Source: Anisakis pegreffii (taxonomy: Eukaryota > Nematoda > Chromadorea > Rhabditida > Anisakidae). From it: DNA of 64,000 nt. The translations under genes and the position numbers were made by a program. Every line of letters starts with the position of its first letter. The stretch's first letter is position 1. Location of the stretch: assembly GCA_035041965.1 (NCBI GenBank), contig JAPYMA010000131.1, positions 62,001 to 126,000 on the forward strand, written 5' to 3'. The notes under the pieces were generated by a model, which saw only the letters and a program-made list of their open reading frames with translations, did no database searches and was not told where the DNA came from. Positions 40,759 through 52,068 of this stretch are shown here, piece by piece.

Positions 40759-43700
40759 ATGTCAGTCCTGTCTCCAGATAATCCCAGCACCAGTCTTGGT
40801 CTTCCAAGGTATGTTCGTTCGACGTTTCCAATTCAATTCAATTATTTCGTCATTTCAATGTCGACATTTTTTTTTCTTGGTGTTCTCACGAAAGACAAAC
40901 GTTTTCGCTTCTTAGAAGTTGAAGATTATAAAATGTGAATTTTTTATGTATTTTTATAGCTTAAAAAATCTTTGCTGAATATTCGTGAAGGATAAATCGA
41001 ATCTCTATTCCAAGATTTTTTTTCACTCATATCCAATCGGTTTCTACGTAACCGAACACTGAATTTAATCAAATTCGAACTGAATTCAGGATTTATTCAA
41101 ATGAAATTTACTAACATTTTTACCACTCTTTTAGAAATTCGTACTTTTCCACGGAGAAAAGTGTGGACTTCACATAAATTTCCCTCAAAAAATTCGTTTT
41201 TCTTGTCCCATTCGCTGTCATATTTTTTCTCGTTTGAACTCAATTTTCTCTTTCGAAAGGAAATGAAGACCAATTTCGCTAAATGTCACATTCTCTCATG
41301 TTCCAACCAACCATTTGTGAGTCTCGCCAAAGTAATACGAATAAAATATGGGGCGATAGAATCAAAAGTAATGACGCTTTTTCAACTGATCAGAGAAAAT
41401 TGACACCGCAGTGGAAAAAAAATCGCTCGAAATGTTTAACACTAATAAATTTGAATGAAATTGTCTGTTCGATCAAAAATGTGATGATTTTGAATGGTAA
41501 TTTGAGTTACTGCCAACTGGAAACTGCATGCATTTAGATGAAATTTCTGCTGCTTCTAAATTACCATTTGATTGCAGTTAAAGCTTTCTGACAGTGAGTT
41601 TTTCCCTCTGTATGAATAATGCACTGAATTTTCGAATGTTTAGAAAGAATGATCTCAATAGTAATTTTGAATGTAAATGAATAATCTCAGAGCCATGAGT
41701 ATCGTTGTGTTCAAAGAAGTATAATGGAAGAACGCATAAAATTTGAAGTTGAAATGAATTGAGAGTTTGAGCACAGGGACAGTATTGCTTCTAACTTGTT
41801 TCGGGATTGTTTTCGTAAATTCGTGTCAATCATCGCAAAGACCCGATTGATTTCAAGGAGTTCACAGGAAATATTTCGATGAATCAGTTATTCAGTGGTG
41901 TTTGATGTTAGATGAAAGGATATCACTTCAAAAGTAGAACGGATGAATAATTAGATAAATATTGTAATACACGTGTAGGAAATGTGTAATATTTGCTGAT
42001 GAGTGTTATGTATTTGCCGAAGTACTTTATCGGGTGATGTTGTTTGTGTGTTTTGTGTGAATATTTACACGAAATCTGTCTTCGAGTCTATGTGCATTAT
42101 GTTAGGCAAACATTAAAGGACGACGTCAAAGTGCGATCAATGTTTTATCCGTTTATCGTTGAACTCTTCGAGGTGACCTACTAATAGCCATTTATCCGTC
42201 ATCGAAATTATTACAACAATATTAACATTAGTAACACAAACAAACAGCTTCTTCGTTTCTTGTCCAACCATCTTTCTGAGAGTATCTCCTATTCCTTGGT
42301 GATCAATAAGTCGGAATACAAAGTGAGTTAGAAGAATAATAGGTTAATTTCACTTTTGTAAGTTAGTTGTTTATGTGTATGTAAAAATATTTACTTTATA
42401 TTGTATTATATTGTGCTACAAGAACAAAAAGATGCATTATCATGCTTACCTTTATATAAACATTAAATGAGTTGTTAATGACAAAGTGTAGTTGAGGAAT
42501 TCAATTTTGAACGCAGCTGCAGATTGGGGGCGACGACTGGGTTGTTGAGTGATTTTATTTCGGGAAACATATAATTGCGAGAAAATTTTGATGATTTACG
42601 ATACTGTATTTCGTGAATTTTTTTGCTTTTTATCGTTAAAACATCCGCAAATTGGAAGATTTTATAGGTGCTAGTTATGAATACCTATCTGCACTTGTGA
42701 GTCATTCGAATTGGAAAGTCAATCATGTTCCCATTGTACACATTTTCTTTTTTTTCACTAAACAACAGAAATTTTACACGAGTCTCATATGGAATACTCA
42801 TTTTCATTCGCACAATAACCTGACTCAAAAATGAGAATCAGAATTTCAGAATATTCTTAGAAAATAAATTGAATATGTGAACGTTCTTAGCAGTTTTTAC
42901 TGCGATATCTAATCTTCAAGCTGAGCACATGCACCACTCTTCAGACACACGAAATCGTTCCATTCAACTTATCGTCTACTTTGCAGGCTTCCACCCTACT
43001 TGGAAAGTATCAGTAATGCGAGTTTATCGGAAATCCCGTCGATTGATTGGTTAGATCAACGGTCGTATATGCTGAGTGCACCGTCTTCATCGTTAAACGA
43101 TCATAATCGTTCAACGCTGCTGACATTTTTCGGCAGTCCAGCTCATAAAACGATCCGAAATTTTTGTAAAGAAGCACTCGTACAGACAATCGGCAATTAT
43201 AGGTGAGTGTTATAAGACAATTTTTTCCGGTATTCCTCATATTAAATCCTGAATTATCATTCATTCAATGGTAATTTTTCTTTTCTGTCCAATCGCCACG
43301 TTTTGTCTTTTCTACCATGGCAATGCAATAGTTCAGTGTGTTTGAATCTCTTTTTATTGCTTCAAAGATTTTTCGTTTTTTGGAATCCGAATTAAAAAAC
43401 TGGTAACTACATATAGTCTGTGGATAAGAAATGTTTCAATCAAATTGGCAACATTGAGTTGAGCAGTTGGCCATCTGCGTGCAATATCTTTATTTAAGGT
43501 GTGCCAAATTATATAAATTCTAAAAACTATATAGCAATGCTATGGCTTGAAAAAGTTCCAGATTCAGTCACATTCTCTTCGGTCATTGCCCTTTTTGGAT
43601 ATTCTCTGCAAAATCCTTAAGATTTGATTATCCTTAGCTCACATCTCTTCTCATCCACATATATGCTCATTTCATTTCGTATTTTGTTTATCCTTCGAGT

Positions 43701-46700
43701 GTATATCTGCTTATCAGTGTGACGATCATCATTGTATGCATGTAACAGAATGTCGTTAATCTTTTGAAGCGTTTGGGATCAATCGAGTGGCGTACGACAT
43801 ATATACTTGCATAATTTATGAGTAGGCGCAGAGCAATAATAAATAAATGTTGCAATGTTACCTCTCCGCTAACGATAATTAATTATTCAAGAGATACGAA
43901 TCGAATTCACAGAGTGTTTTGCATTGCCTCAGTTATCGAACTATAGAGATGAGATCGAATGGAACAGAGAAAAATAAAATATTCATGAATGATCAATTAA
44001 ACGGTTCATCAGCGCATAAGTATTTGATGAGTTAACGATAGAATTGACGATATTTTGAGTGATGATCGTTTTCTTCTTACAGTTCCAGATGAAAGGGACT
44101 TCAAGGCTTTCGATTAATTTATGTTCATCGTTTAATCAAGTTTTTCTCATCAAAAAGCGAACGATGCGAGTCATTAATTGGTGGTTGTTATTTTAAGGGT
44201 TCGATATTGGGATTTAGCGATTCTTATTCCGAATATTCTCTTCTTTCTTTTTCTCATCATCAAGATCGGTCAAGTCCGACAAAAGCTACGGCAGTCTCGA
44301 AGTCCTATATTCAAGGCATTTTTTATCCTGGTAAGACATATAAATCGCTCATTTCTTAATCACTTTCATGCTAATGGTTAACAAAACTATTGTTTACTAT
44401 GGAATTATTTGAATATATACCAAAAGCAATTAATATTGAGCATAGTGTTCCATTATCTCAAATAAACCACTTTTCGGCAACATTTATTGAGTGCTGTTAG
44501 ATCGCTCATTTAATTTTGTTTCTTTCATTTTTTGATGGCTATTTTCCTGTTGATCGGAACGACTTTCTGCTTTTGAATATTCCATTTTGAGTGATTATCA
44601 TAACAGAGCGATCGCTAAATTTTTACAAGCGTTTTAATTTGTGAATGTGATTGTTTAGGTGTATGCAACGACTGTAATGAATATAATACGCTGCATGGTT
44701 TCAATGTCTATTGGTGCCACGAATCAAGTCGGTGAAATTGTTGATAAGGTGAGTGAGTGAGTGCTGGTCGAGTTATTTCTTGTGAAATGAGCACTTCGAA
44801 ATATTTGTGTTTGATCGTTTCTCTTCAGAATTTCCATTCATCAGCTCTGATTCGCATCAAGTAAGTCGAAGAAAATTTTTTAATGAATTAATAAGATGGA
44901 TTGGATAACGTGAAGTTTCAAAGCTGAACGACATTTTTTGTAGGTTTTGTGGCTCGTGTTGAAATTCTTTCTGCTCTCAGCCGAACTATGCGTGTTAACA
45001 TTCGGGTTACTCTTTGGTAAGATTTAATTTTGTTTGTTTTGTCTTTTTTTTTTGGAGAGATTATTGGTGCGCTGGACGCCTGTCTTATGCTAATCGCCTT
45101 TGTTGTGATGTAAATTTTAGAGCTCAGACTTGAAGATTTTGTCGGATTTTTTTCAACTGATTCTCACCAAAATATGTGAATGTAATCTTATTTATTGATC
45201 AACATAGAAAACTAGAACACGATGACATTGCAACTTGAACATTTGTTGTATTCAATGGGCAGTTCTTCGAGCAGATTTGGTTGTTGGGACGGCGCGGTGT
45301 TTGAAAAGTAAAGAATTGGTTGACGATGTCGAAAATTTCAGGCCATTTGGATAGTCGAACGAGTATACGAAATGTTCTTACAGCAACCGTTTTCATATCG
45401 TTGATGCATTTAGCTCTACAAAGTGTTCTTGAATTTGCGATTCATGATGAAGTGAGTGGTGTTTTGATGTTTGCTTCAATGCCAGTTGACGTTTGCTATT
45501 TTCTTCATCCATAATCACATTGTAAACAAATACTTTTGATCAATCTGAATGTATCACGCAACTGTCTTCATTACATCGACGTTATTTGAGTTCAATCGAC
45601 TGAAGTATCAAATTTCAAATTGTTTCAGCACTATATTGTTGATGATCCCACTGAATTTAATTTGTACGCGCATGGTGGTATGGGATTTTGGATGATTTCA
45701 TCGGGTGTTTTTGTTATTGTGAGTTTTTTGTTTTGTTCCGAATTTTTTCGAATTCATTCTCGCATTCTTTTACTGTTCTCGAAATTTTCAACAGCATCAA
45801 ATGTGACTTTTGGAATTAATATGGAGGTAATTTTGACATTAAAAACTTCATCTGACATATTTGGCCATTCGATTGATGTTGCTCGTAATTTTTGGATGAA
45901 ATATTTCAGTGGAAGTTTTATAAACGTTGTTTTCCTAGCGAGTATCTCTGCGTTATTTTCAGGTTTATTCGCTCACATGTCTGTTGCCATTCACGTGTAT
46001 TCGACGTTTTGTTACTTTACCAGGTGTGTTATCATTTGTGAAATGAGGTTCATCTCTTCATTTTTTCATTCCTTGAGTACTTTTTTCTGAAGTTTCAATT
46101 CGCTGTGCATTTGTGGTTAGTATTATCGATGATCCTTTAACATCTTCGAACAATTTTGCATGACCGGTCGAACAGGAAAGTTTCAAGATGAGAATTTGAT
46201 TGCGTTGTAATGGTATTTGAATTGGCCTACTTGAGAATTTCTTTCAGCAAAATGTTCCTTTTACGCGTATTGTTTGATGTTGGCGGTTTTGAATGCGGCG
46301 CAGATGATCGGTGCAGCGCTGATTTTTACGGATTGTCTCGATGGAATGTGGTTCGGTTTTGCTCTCATTGCCTTTTATAATTCTATTCCATTCGATTGTT
46401 TCTTTGTGATTATCATGGATAATTTTGTGATTGGTTTAACTTAAAGTTTAACTTTCGTATTATTTAATAAGCATTTTTGTCGCATTCAGCCGAACGACCG
46501 ATTTTTTGAATGTAAAAGTGACACCTGTAATATCAAGTTTAATAGAACTGAATGAATCCAAAGAATTTGTGTATAAAATATTGCATTTTGAAAGTAAATT
46601 TTCTGAAAGTAAAGTTAAGCGAGAAATTTTTACTTTCGAGAAAATAAAAAAATTTGAAAGTAAAGTAAACAAGAAGTATTCTATGTTTTCAAAATGATGA

Positions 46701-47928
46701 CTTACTTCCTTTTCAGTATCGTTGATTTAACGACATTTCTGTATTTTACGCTCTATACGCCACTTGTTTACTTCGTCTTCTTGAGACGTTCACTAAAGTG
46801 AGTAATTTTTTTTGGTAATTGCGAAACATTTTCATTTTAATACGCTGCGTTTTTGTGTCGCATTGTATTTTCACTTTATTTTCCATGAAATGTCGTAGTT
46901 TAAGTTTGTTTTGTATTCTTTCCTATACATTGCCAAGAAATTTTTACTCGTATATTCGCTTTCGTTTCTGAAAAGAAATTTATCATTCATTTCATTTAAA
47001 AACGTCGCTCTCGTTTATTTCCAACGTTTCTATCTTTTAATTTCCCGAGCCTCAACAATTGACCAGATTGTGCATTGAACGTGTGGAATCGATTGTAAAA
47101 CTGAGAAACTTTCAGTGCGAACACATCAAATGGTGGCGGTCCATTATTTTCGTATCGTAAACAAAAAGATGAAGCAAATACCGGTGATTTGCCAGATACG
47201 GCCACGTATTATCCGCGTTTCTCGGGTGAGTGCAACGCAAAGATGATCTCAATCCCTTGCATGCATCACATGATACAGCAAGTTCATAGCGCTGAACATG
47301 ATAATCACGAAAACATTGATCAGTTGTAACGAATTCCTAACTAAAGCATTGTTTCTTTTAATGTAGAAGATTGAATTCATTGAAACGCCTCTTGTGATGA
47401 TGCAAAAACAAACAATCACGTAGTGTATTTATGCCATAGGTCAGTTCCAAAAAAATTACGGTTTCAGGCCTAACGTCGCCGTCTTATGATGATCTGTTTG
47501 ATTGTGACAACGGTGGTCGTAGTCGTTACGGTATCAACTGTACGGCTATAATGGACGCAGATTTGTATCAGCAAACGGATCTGGATCAGATGCGAATCGC
47601 ATCATCGGCAGATGATGCTTATGACAGCTACAATGCACCGTTGATGAACACGTCGTCCTCACAGCAACACACACCCGACTCGACGGTCACCACGCACATC
47701 GACTTCGATTGCTCACCAGATTTGCACTATTCGAAGTCGAATTCATTCGAAGAGGAACGTTTCAATATCGCCTCCATGAAACCGTCTCACTACGATGTGC
47801 ATCACACAAATTCTATGTGTGGCACTGGGCCGAGACAGCTGCGTGGCCTGGGACCGAATGGAACGTTGTTGTTCACTGATGAAAACGATATGATGTACCC
47901 GAATAGGGTGAACAATTTTAAGAATTAG
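40759..47928 (+). CDS. tpra-1: TPRA1/GPR175-like seven-transmembrane protein
   Basis: Orthologue of TPRA1 (transmembrane protein adipocyte-associated 1, GPR175/TPRA40), a conserved seven-helix membrane protein whose biochemical role is poorly defined. Twelve exons join in phase: 40759-40808, 42987-43202, 44198-44330, 44659-44748, 44944-45016, 45342-45451, 45629-45718, 45963-46023, 46248-46350, 46717-46797, 47116-47225, 47468-47928, giving 525 aa. Family hallmarks are RVRYWDLAILIPNILFF (exon 3, helix 1), GHLDSRTSIRNVL (exon 6), YAHGG and FW (exon 7), VYSL and LP (exon 8), SFYAYC (exon 9), CIVDLTTFLYF (exons 9-10, helix 7) and PLFSYR (exon 11). The seven helices fall at about residues 92-336. 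The N-terminal tail (about 88 aa) and the polar, Ser/Asp-rich C-terminal tail (about 150 aa after exon 11) make it much longer than the roughly 370-aa human protein as I recall it. The start is the first ATG after a good acceptor. Intron 1 (2.2 kb) is much longer than the others. Confidence 0.93.
46590..46664. repeat. GAAAGTAAA repeat cluster in intron 9 of the TPRA1-like gene
   Basis: Three direct copies of GAAAGTAAA (46590-46598, 46605-46613, 46656-46664) and one inverted copy (46629-46637) fall within 75 bases of an intron. The inverted copy could pair with its neighbours. Confidence 0.8.
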
Positions 47929-50730
47929 ATTGGTTTTTGTTTGGTTACACGGGTTTTCGGGGAATTTCGTAGGGAAGAGTTCTTTATTCTTAATAATTCT
48001 GTACAAAAGAGATTCGTTAAAGAACATGAAATTTTAGTGTAAATCAAAAACATTTTGAGTTTGGTTGAGTTGGGTATCATCCTTATTTGGGTATATATTT
48101 GCAGTGCAAAAATTTTTTATGCTCCTAAAAAAAGATGTTTCGTGAATTTCTTCTCTCTTTTTTTTGAAAGTTTCTTATTCCTTGCTAGTTCACACTTCGT
48201 ATTGTTCTCATCTGAATTCGATCGGCTCCAAATTTGTTGTAGGCTCTCAAAAATAGTTTATTTGTTGTTTTTGTTTAATCGTTGTTCATTATATTTTTTA
48301 ATTGTTTAGTTGTTGTTTATTCCGATGTTCAGCCGTTATTCTTATCAAACAAATTTCGTGTAAATAATAAATTTACTTCTTCTGCTGCTCTATACATAAA
48401 AAATAATTCGCCGTTATTTTCAACGTTTTGTGTTGTTCGTTCGGCAAATATCCTTTCTTCTTGCAGCTTATATCAGTAGATTGATTTTCTTGTCAATTTA
48501 TTAAGAGTCGTTCAATGTGCAAACGTGTTTTATTGTGTTATTTTGATTCGATTGTTAACTGTGTACTATGACGAAGCAATGTTTTTTTTGGTTTCAGTTG
48601 ATTGTTTGCTTGGCTTAAGATTAGTTGGAACTTTTGCACGATGCAAAATTATCCGAAATCACCTCGATGCAAGAAACACTTTCCGTTTCCTCCTACAACG
48701 TTGTTTTTTAACGATTCTCAAACGCAGAATACCAATTGTTGTGTGTATACAGCTGATTTGCATACATGCACACACTCCTCTGTTAGGCATACGTTTGGTT
48801 TGCAGCAATAGCAAAATTCGCATGAAATTTATCACAATGAATGTTGGTGATATCAAGCAATAGAGTTTCCTTGTGCAGTATCAATCGTCGTTGGTGAACC
48901 ACTCATTGATGGCCCAATAAGTTGACGTTTGACTGAGCTTTCGAAAATTGACCACGTCTCTGCATTTCAACTTTGATGAGCGAGAGTATTTGTTGAAGAA
49001 ATGGTGATTCAAGAAAGTTATCCGTTGAATATTTCAGTGCTTTCTGATGTCTGGTTTAATTAATTTATCCATCAGTAATTACGATGCCTTTCGAGGGTCG
49101 AGGAATGAATTGTTCTGAGTGTATACTCGCAACGCTTCTAACGATAATTGCTTTTAATAAAAGCAGTTTTCGATAGCATTTTATCATTAGAGCAATGATG
49201 AATGCTTGCGCGATGGACGCTGAACCGTATACATTTCCAGTAGTTTTGAGGTATTTCGCTTATCAACAAAATGTTTTCCGTCGAATGAAAATAATTATTT
49301 ACATCAGTTAGTTAGTTTTGAAATTCTCTTGCTTTTAAATGGTCTCTTAAAATAGTGCACAAAGTGCGCGAACTCAACATTATTCAGCTTTTTGTTTTGT
49401 TACGTGAAATCTTTGCATATTTATTTGTCTTCTGTAATTATTAGTCATTCATTCATTCAATTATATATTTGTTTATTTGTTCGTATGTATTTGATATTTC
49501 AGTCATTCTTTCGCGTGTGTCCGCAGCAAAATATGAATTTTCTTTTCGAATGTAATTTGTGAGCATGATTGATATTCGTCCGGGTTATTATTATTATTAT
49601 TATTACTATTATTATTATTCTTATTATTCGATTCATCTCTTAATTTTGTTGCATCCAAAATATCGAAGTTATGTTTTCGATGAATGCGCTGACTGCATAA
49701 GGTTGTGTATTTATGAAGCTATTCAATGCAGTGATTGATTAAAATTTCGTAGATTTAACGACTTGTTTTGCAGTGTTTTATGCTTTGATTCAGAGCCATT
49801 CATTCACCTTTTGAATATTCTTTCGATTTAGCGAATGTTATCCGACTGAAACATCAAAAACATTTTGTGGGTGAGTTATCATCCTGTGAATATGGTTTTT
49901 TTAAGTGTGGTAGCAGTAGCATTGAGGCGAAGTACGACGGAGAATTTCAGCAAACTGAGACAACGAGGAATTCATCAAATAAGAGTCTCTCAGCAGAATT
50001 TAAGGCAGTCGCTTGTTGTTGTGATCTCTCTGTATTACAGAAACAAATTCATTTCGTTGTTCAATTATTATCGTTGTTTTTTTTTGAATCGCTATTATAT
50101 CCTTTTGTGTATTTCACTGGTTCCTCAATACATCCATATAACAGTTTTAACGACAAATACTTCTTTGTTTTGTTCATGTTTAACATGCAAGCAAAATCAG
50201 CTGAGCAACAACTTTTTGAGTTTATCACGAGATACCAATCATTATTATCATTTTAAATATAATTATTACTACTATTAATATTATATTATTATTATTTTAT
50301 TATTATCATTATTATTGTTATCATGAAACTAGCTGAACACGATGGATGAAAATAGTTCATCTCCACCTGAACGAATACAAATCAGATGCAATAAGCTGCA
50401 AGTGGAGATATATATTACAATTGTTAATCGTGAATTAAAATGCGATCGGTTCGTCCGAAACGTCAAAACGACAGCAAACGTCGCAGTTTTCAACTTTTGC
50501 GCTTTTGTTGCATCGGAAGTGTTTGTGAGACATTGATTCATCGTGAATGCAGAATACGATTGAAATATGCCAGTGAAATTTTTGAGTTAATGTGAAATTG
50601 AGCCGACTAAGCATGGTGATCACACATCGTCTCGCACAAAACAAATTTAGGTAACGAAATCAACTACTTCAGACACCTTCAACGATCAGAATTCATTCCA
50701 TTCATCATCAGCAATAATTTTCGAAATCCG
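47929..50730. other. Region between convergent TPRA1-like and TIL genes
   Basis: This holds the 3'UTR of the TPRA1-like gene and then spacer DNA. An AATAAA at 48366-48371 is a candidate polyadenylation signal, about 440 bases past the stop. ATT microsatellites lie at 49585-49619 and 50268-50322. Open frames at 48525-48863, 49865-50278 and 50342-50536 have no family features or splice context I can support. Confidence 0.5.
48366..48371 (+). terminator. Candidate polyadenylation signal (AATAAA)
   Basis: The first canonical AATAAA I see downstream of the TPRA1-like stop codon. The distance is plausible for a 3'UTR, but variant signals nearer the stop cannot be excluded. Confidence 0.3.
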
Positions 50731-52068
50731 TTAGAATCTCGGTCCCATGCCACCCAATGGAACGCACTGCGGTGTTGTCTCACATGGTGGTGTCATGCAG
50801 AACGGTGAACTTATCATTTCACAGTACTGACCTGGTGGACAACTGAACACAAAACATCCTGGAATATGTTTAATTCGTTGACGAGAAATTTACATTATTT
50901 GATCAATTGAGAATACGTATTTTGACAAAATGATTTGCTTGAATAAAACAATGCATTGAAACTCATATTACTTGGCGCACAAAACTTGTGAAATTTACTT
51001 ATCGTATGAAAAATCTTATATACTTGCTCAAAATGGTTCTGCAGTTGCAGGTGGTGAAATGGAAATATAGTTTACTAGCTGAGTTTTTTTCTAGAAATAT
51101 ATTCTGTGAATTAATCAACTCAGAAAGGAATCAACCTTGATTATCAACTGGACATTTTTCCATTGGAATGCATTGGCCATTTGGTGCGCGAACATATCCC
51201 TCGTCTGCATCGCAATAACACCTCGGCAAACCACACTTCGGTTCACAGTCTGGCTGAAATATTTCAAACAACCACTACCAGTCGCCCTCACATTTCGATA
51301 GTCAGTGAAAGTCTAGACATATCAATATCAGTTCCGATTTGAGAACCTACATCGGCATATGTTACATCACGTTTATGTGAAATGAAATGAAAGAACTTTT
51401 TTCATAACGTATATAAATAGCACAAAGATTGAAAATTTAATGCGTTTTGTTCAGAAGCCAAATGAAATCAAATCTTGAAATGAGCAATATGAGCAGTCGA
51501 GGTGAGAGTATACATTTGCTGATGTGAGGAATGAAATAGAGTAGGAACAAACAATAAAAAGAGAATTTTCATCAAAACATGCAAAATACTTACCTCTAAC
51601 TCGCCGTTACATTGCCGTTCGCATTTATTGCACAATGAAAACGATTCATTTGGTTCACAAAACAGCGAAGAGCGATACAGCAGATTTGGGTCTACCAAAC
51701 GTCCGTTTACGTTCGACGCTGACACCTTAATGTTATGATAGTTTGAGCAAAGAACATAATTTTGATCAGATCATATTCAGAAAAACTGTCAACTTGATGT
51801 GCTCACATCAGAGTTCATCAACAGTTGGAATTTTGAAACTAAAATGAATAAAATAATATGAAGAAGGCAATCTTATATTGTCGATGAAAGTTGTGATGAA
51901 CTGAAAATTTACTTTGTATCGATGCCATGACTATCATCGCATCATGGCCACAAATACATATCATAACGGTCGGATTTTTTCAAGAATTTTTACTGGAACC
52001 GCGAAAAAATGGAGAAAATGTTAGCAAAAACTCACGAAAAGAACTGTCGACAGAAGGATTGGTAACAT
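50731..52068 (-). CDS. Secreted TIL-domain cysteine-rich protein
   Basis: Small secreted protein of the trypsin-inhibitor-like (TIL, Ascaris-type) family. Four minus-strand exons join in phase: 52068-52036, 51725-51594, 51253-51136, 50858-50731, giving 136 aa. Residues 1-14 form a short signal peptide (MLPILLSTVLFVSA). The TIL domain has ten cysteines at 34, 43, 46, 50, 58, 62, 67, 69, 83 and 89, the family's full set, with the usual CYC and GYVR-PNGQC-IP ending. A second module (96-136) adds six cysteines (96, 101, 107, 115, 120, 126) beginning CFVFSCPPGQYC. TIL proteins usually inhibit serine proteases outside the cell. Here the loop between cysteines 5 and 6 reads CEPKC, which puts proline near the expected P1 site, so inhibition is uncertain. 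It is convergent with the TPRA1-like gene, about 2.8 kb from its stop. No paralogue lies nearby. Confidence 0.9.

Noticed and set aside
45719..45962. Open continuation of exon 7 of the TPRA1-like gene through the next intron
   Set aside because: Splicing at 45718/45963 restores the conserved VYSL-LP segment of the family, so the read-through is intronic.
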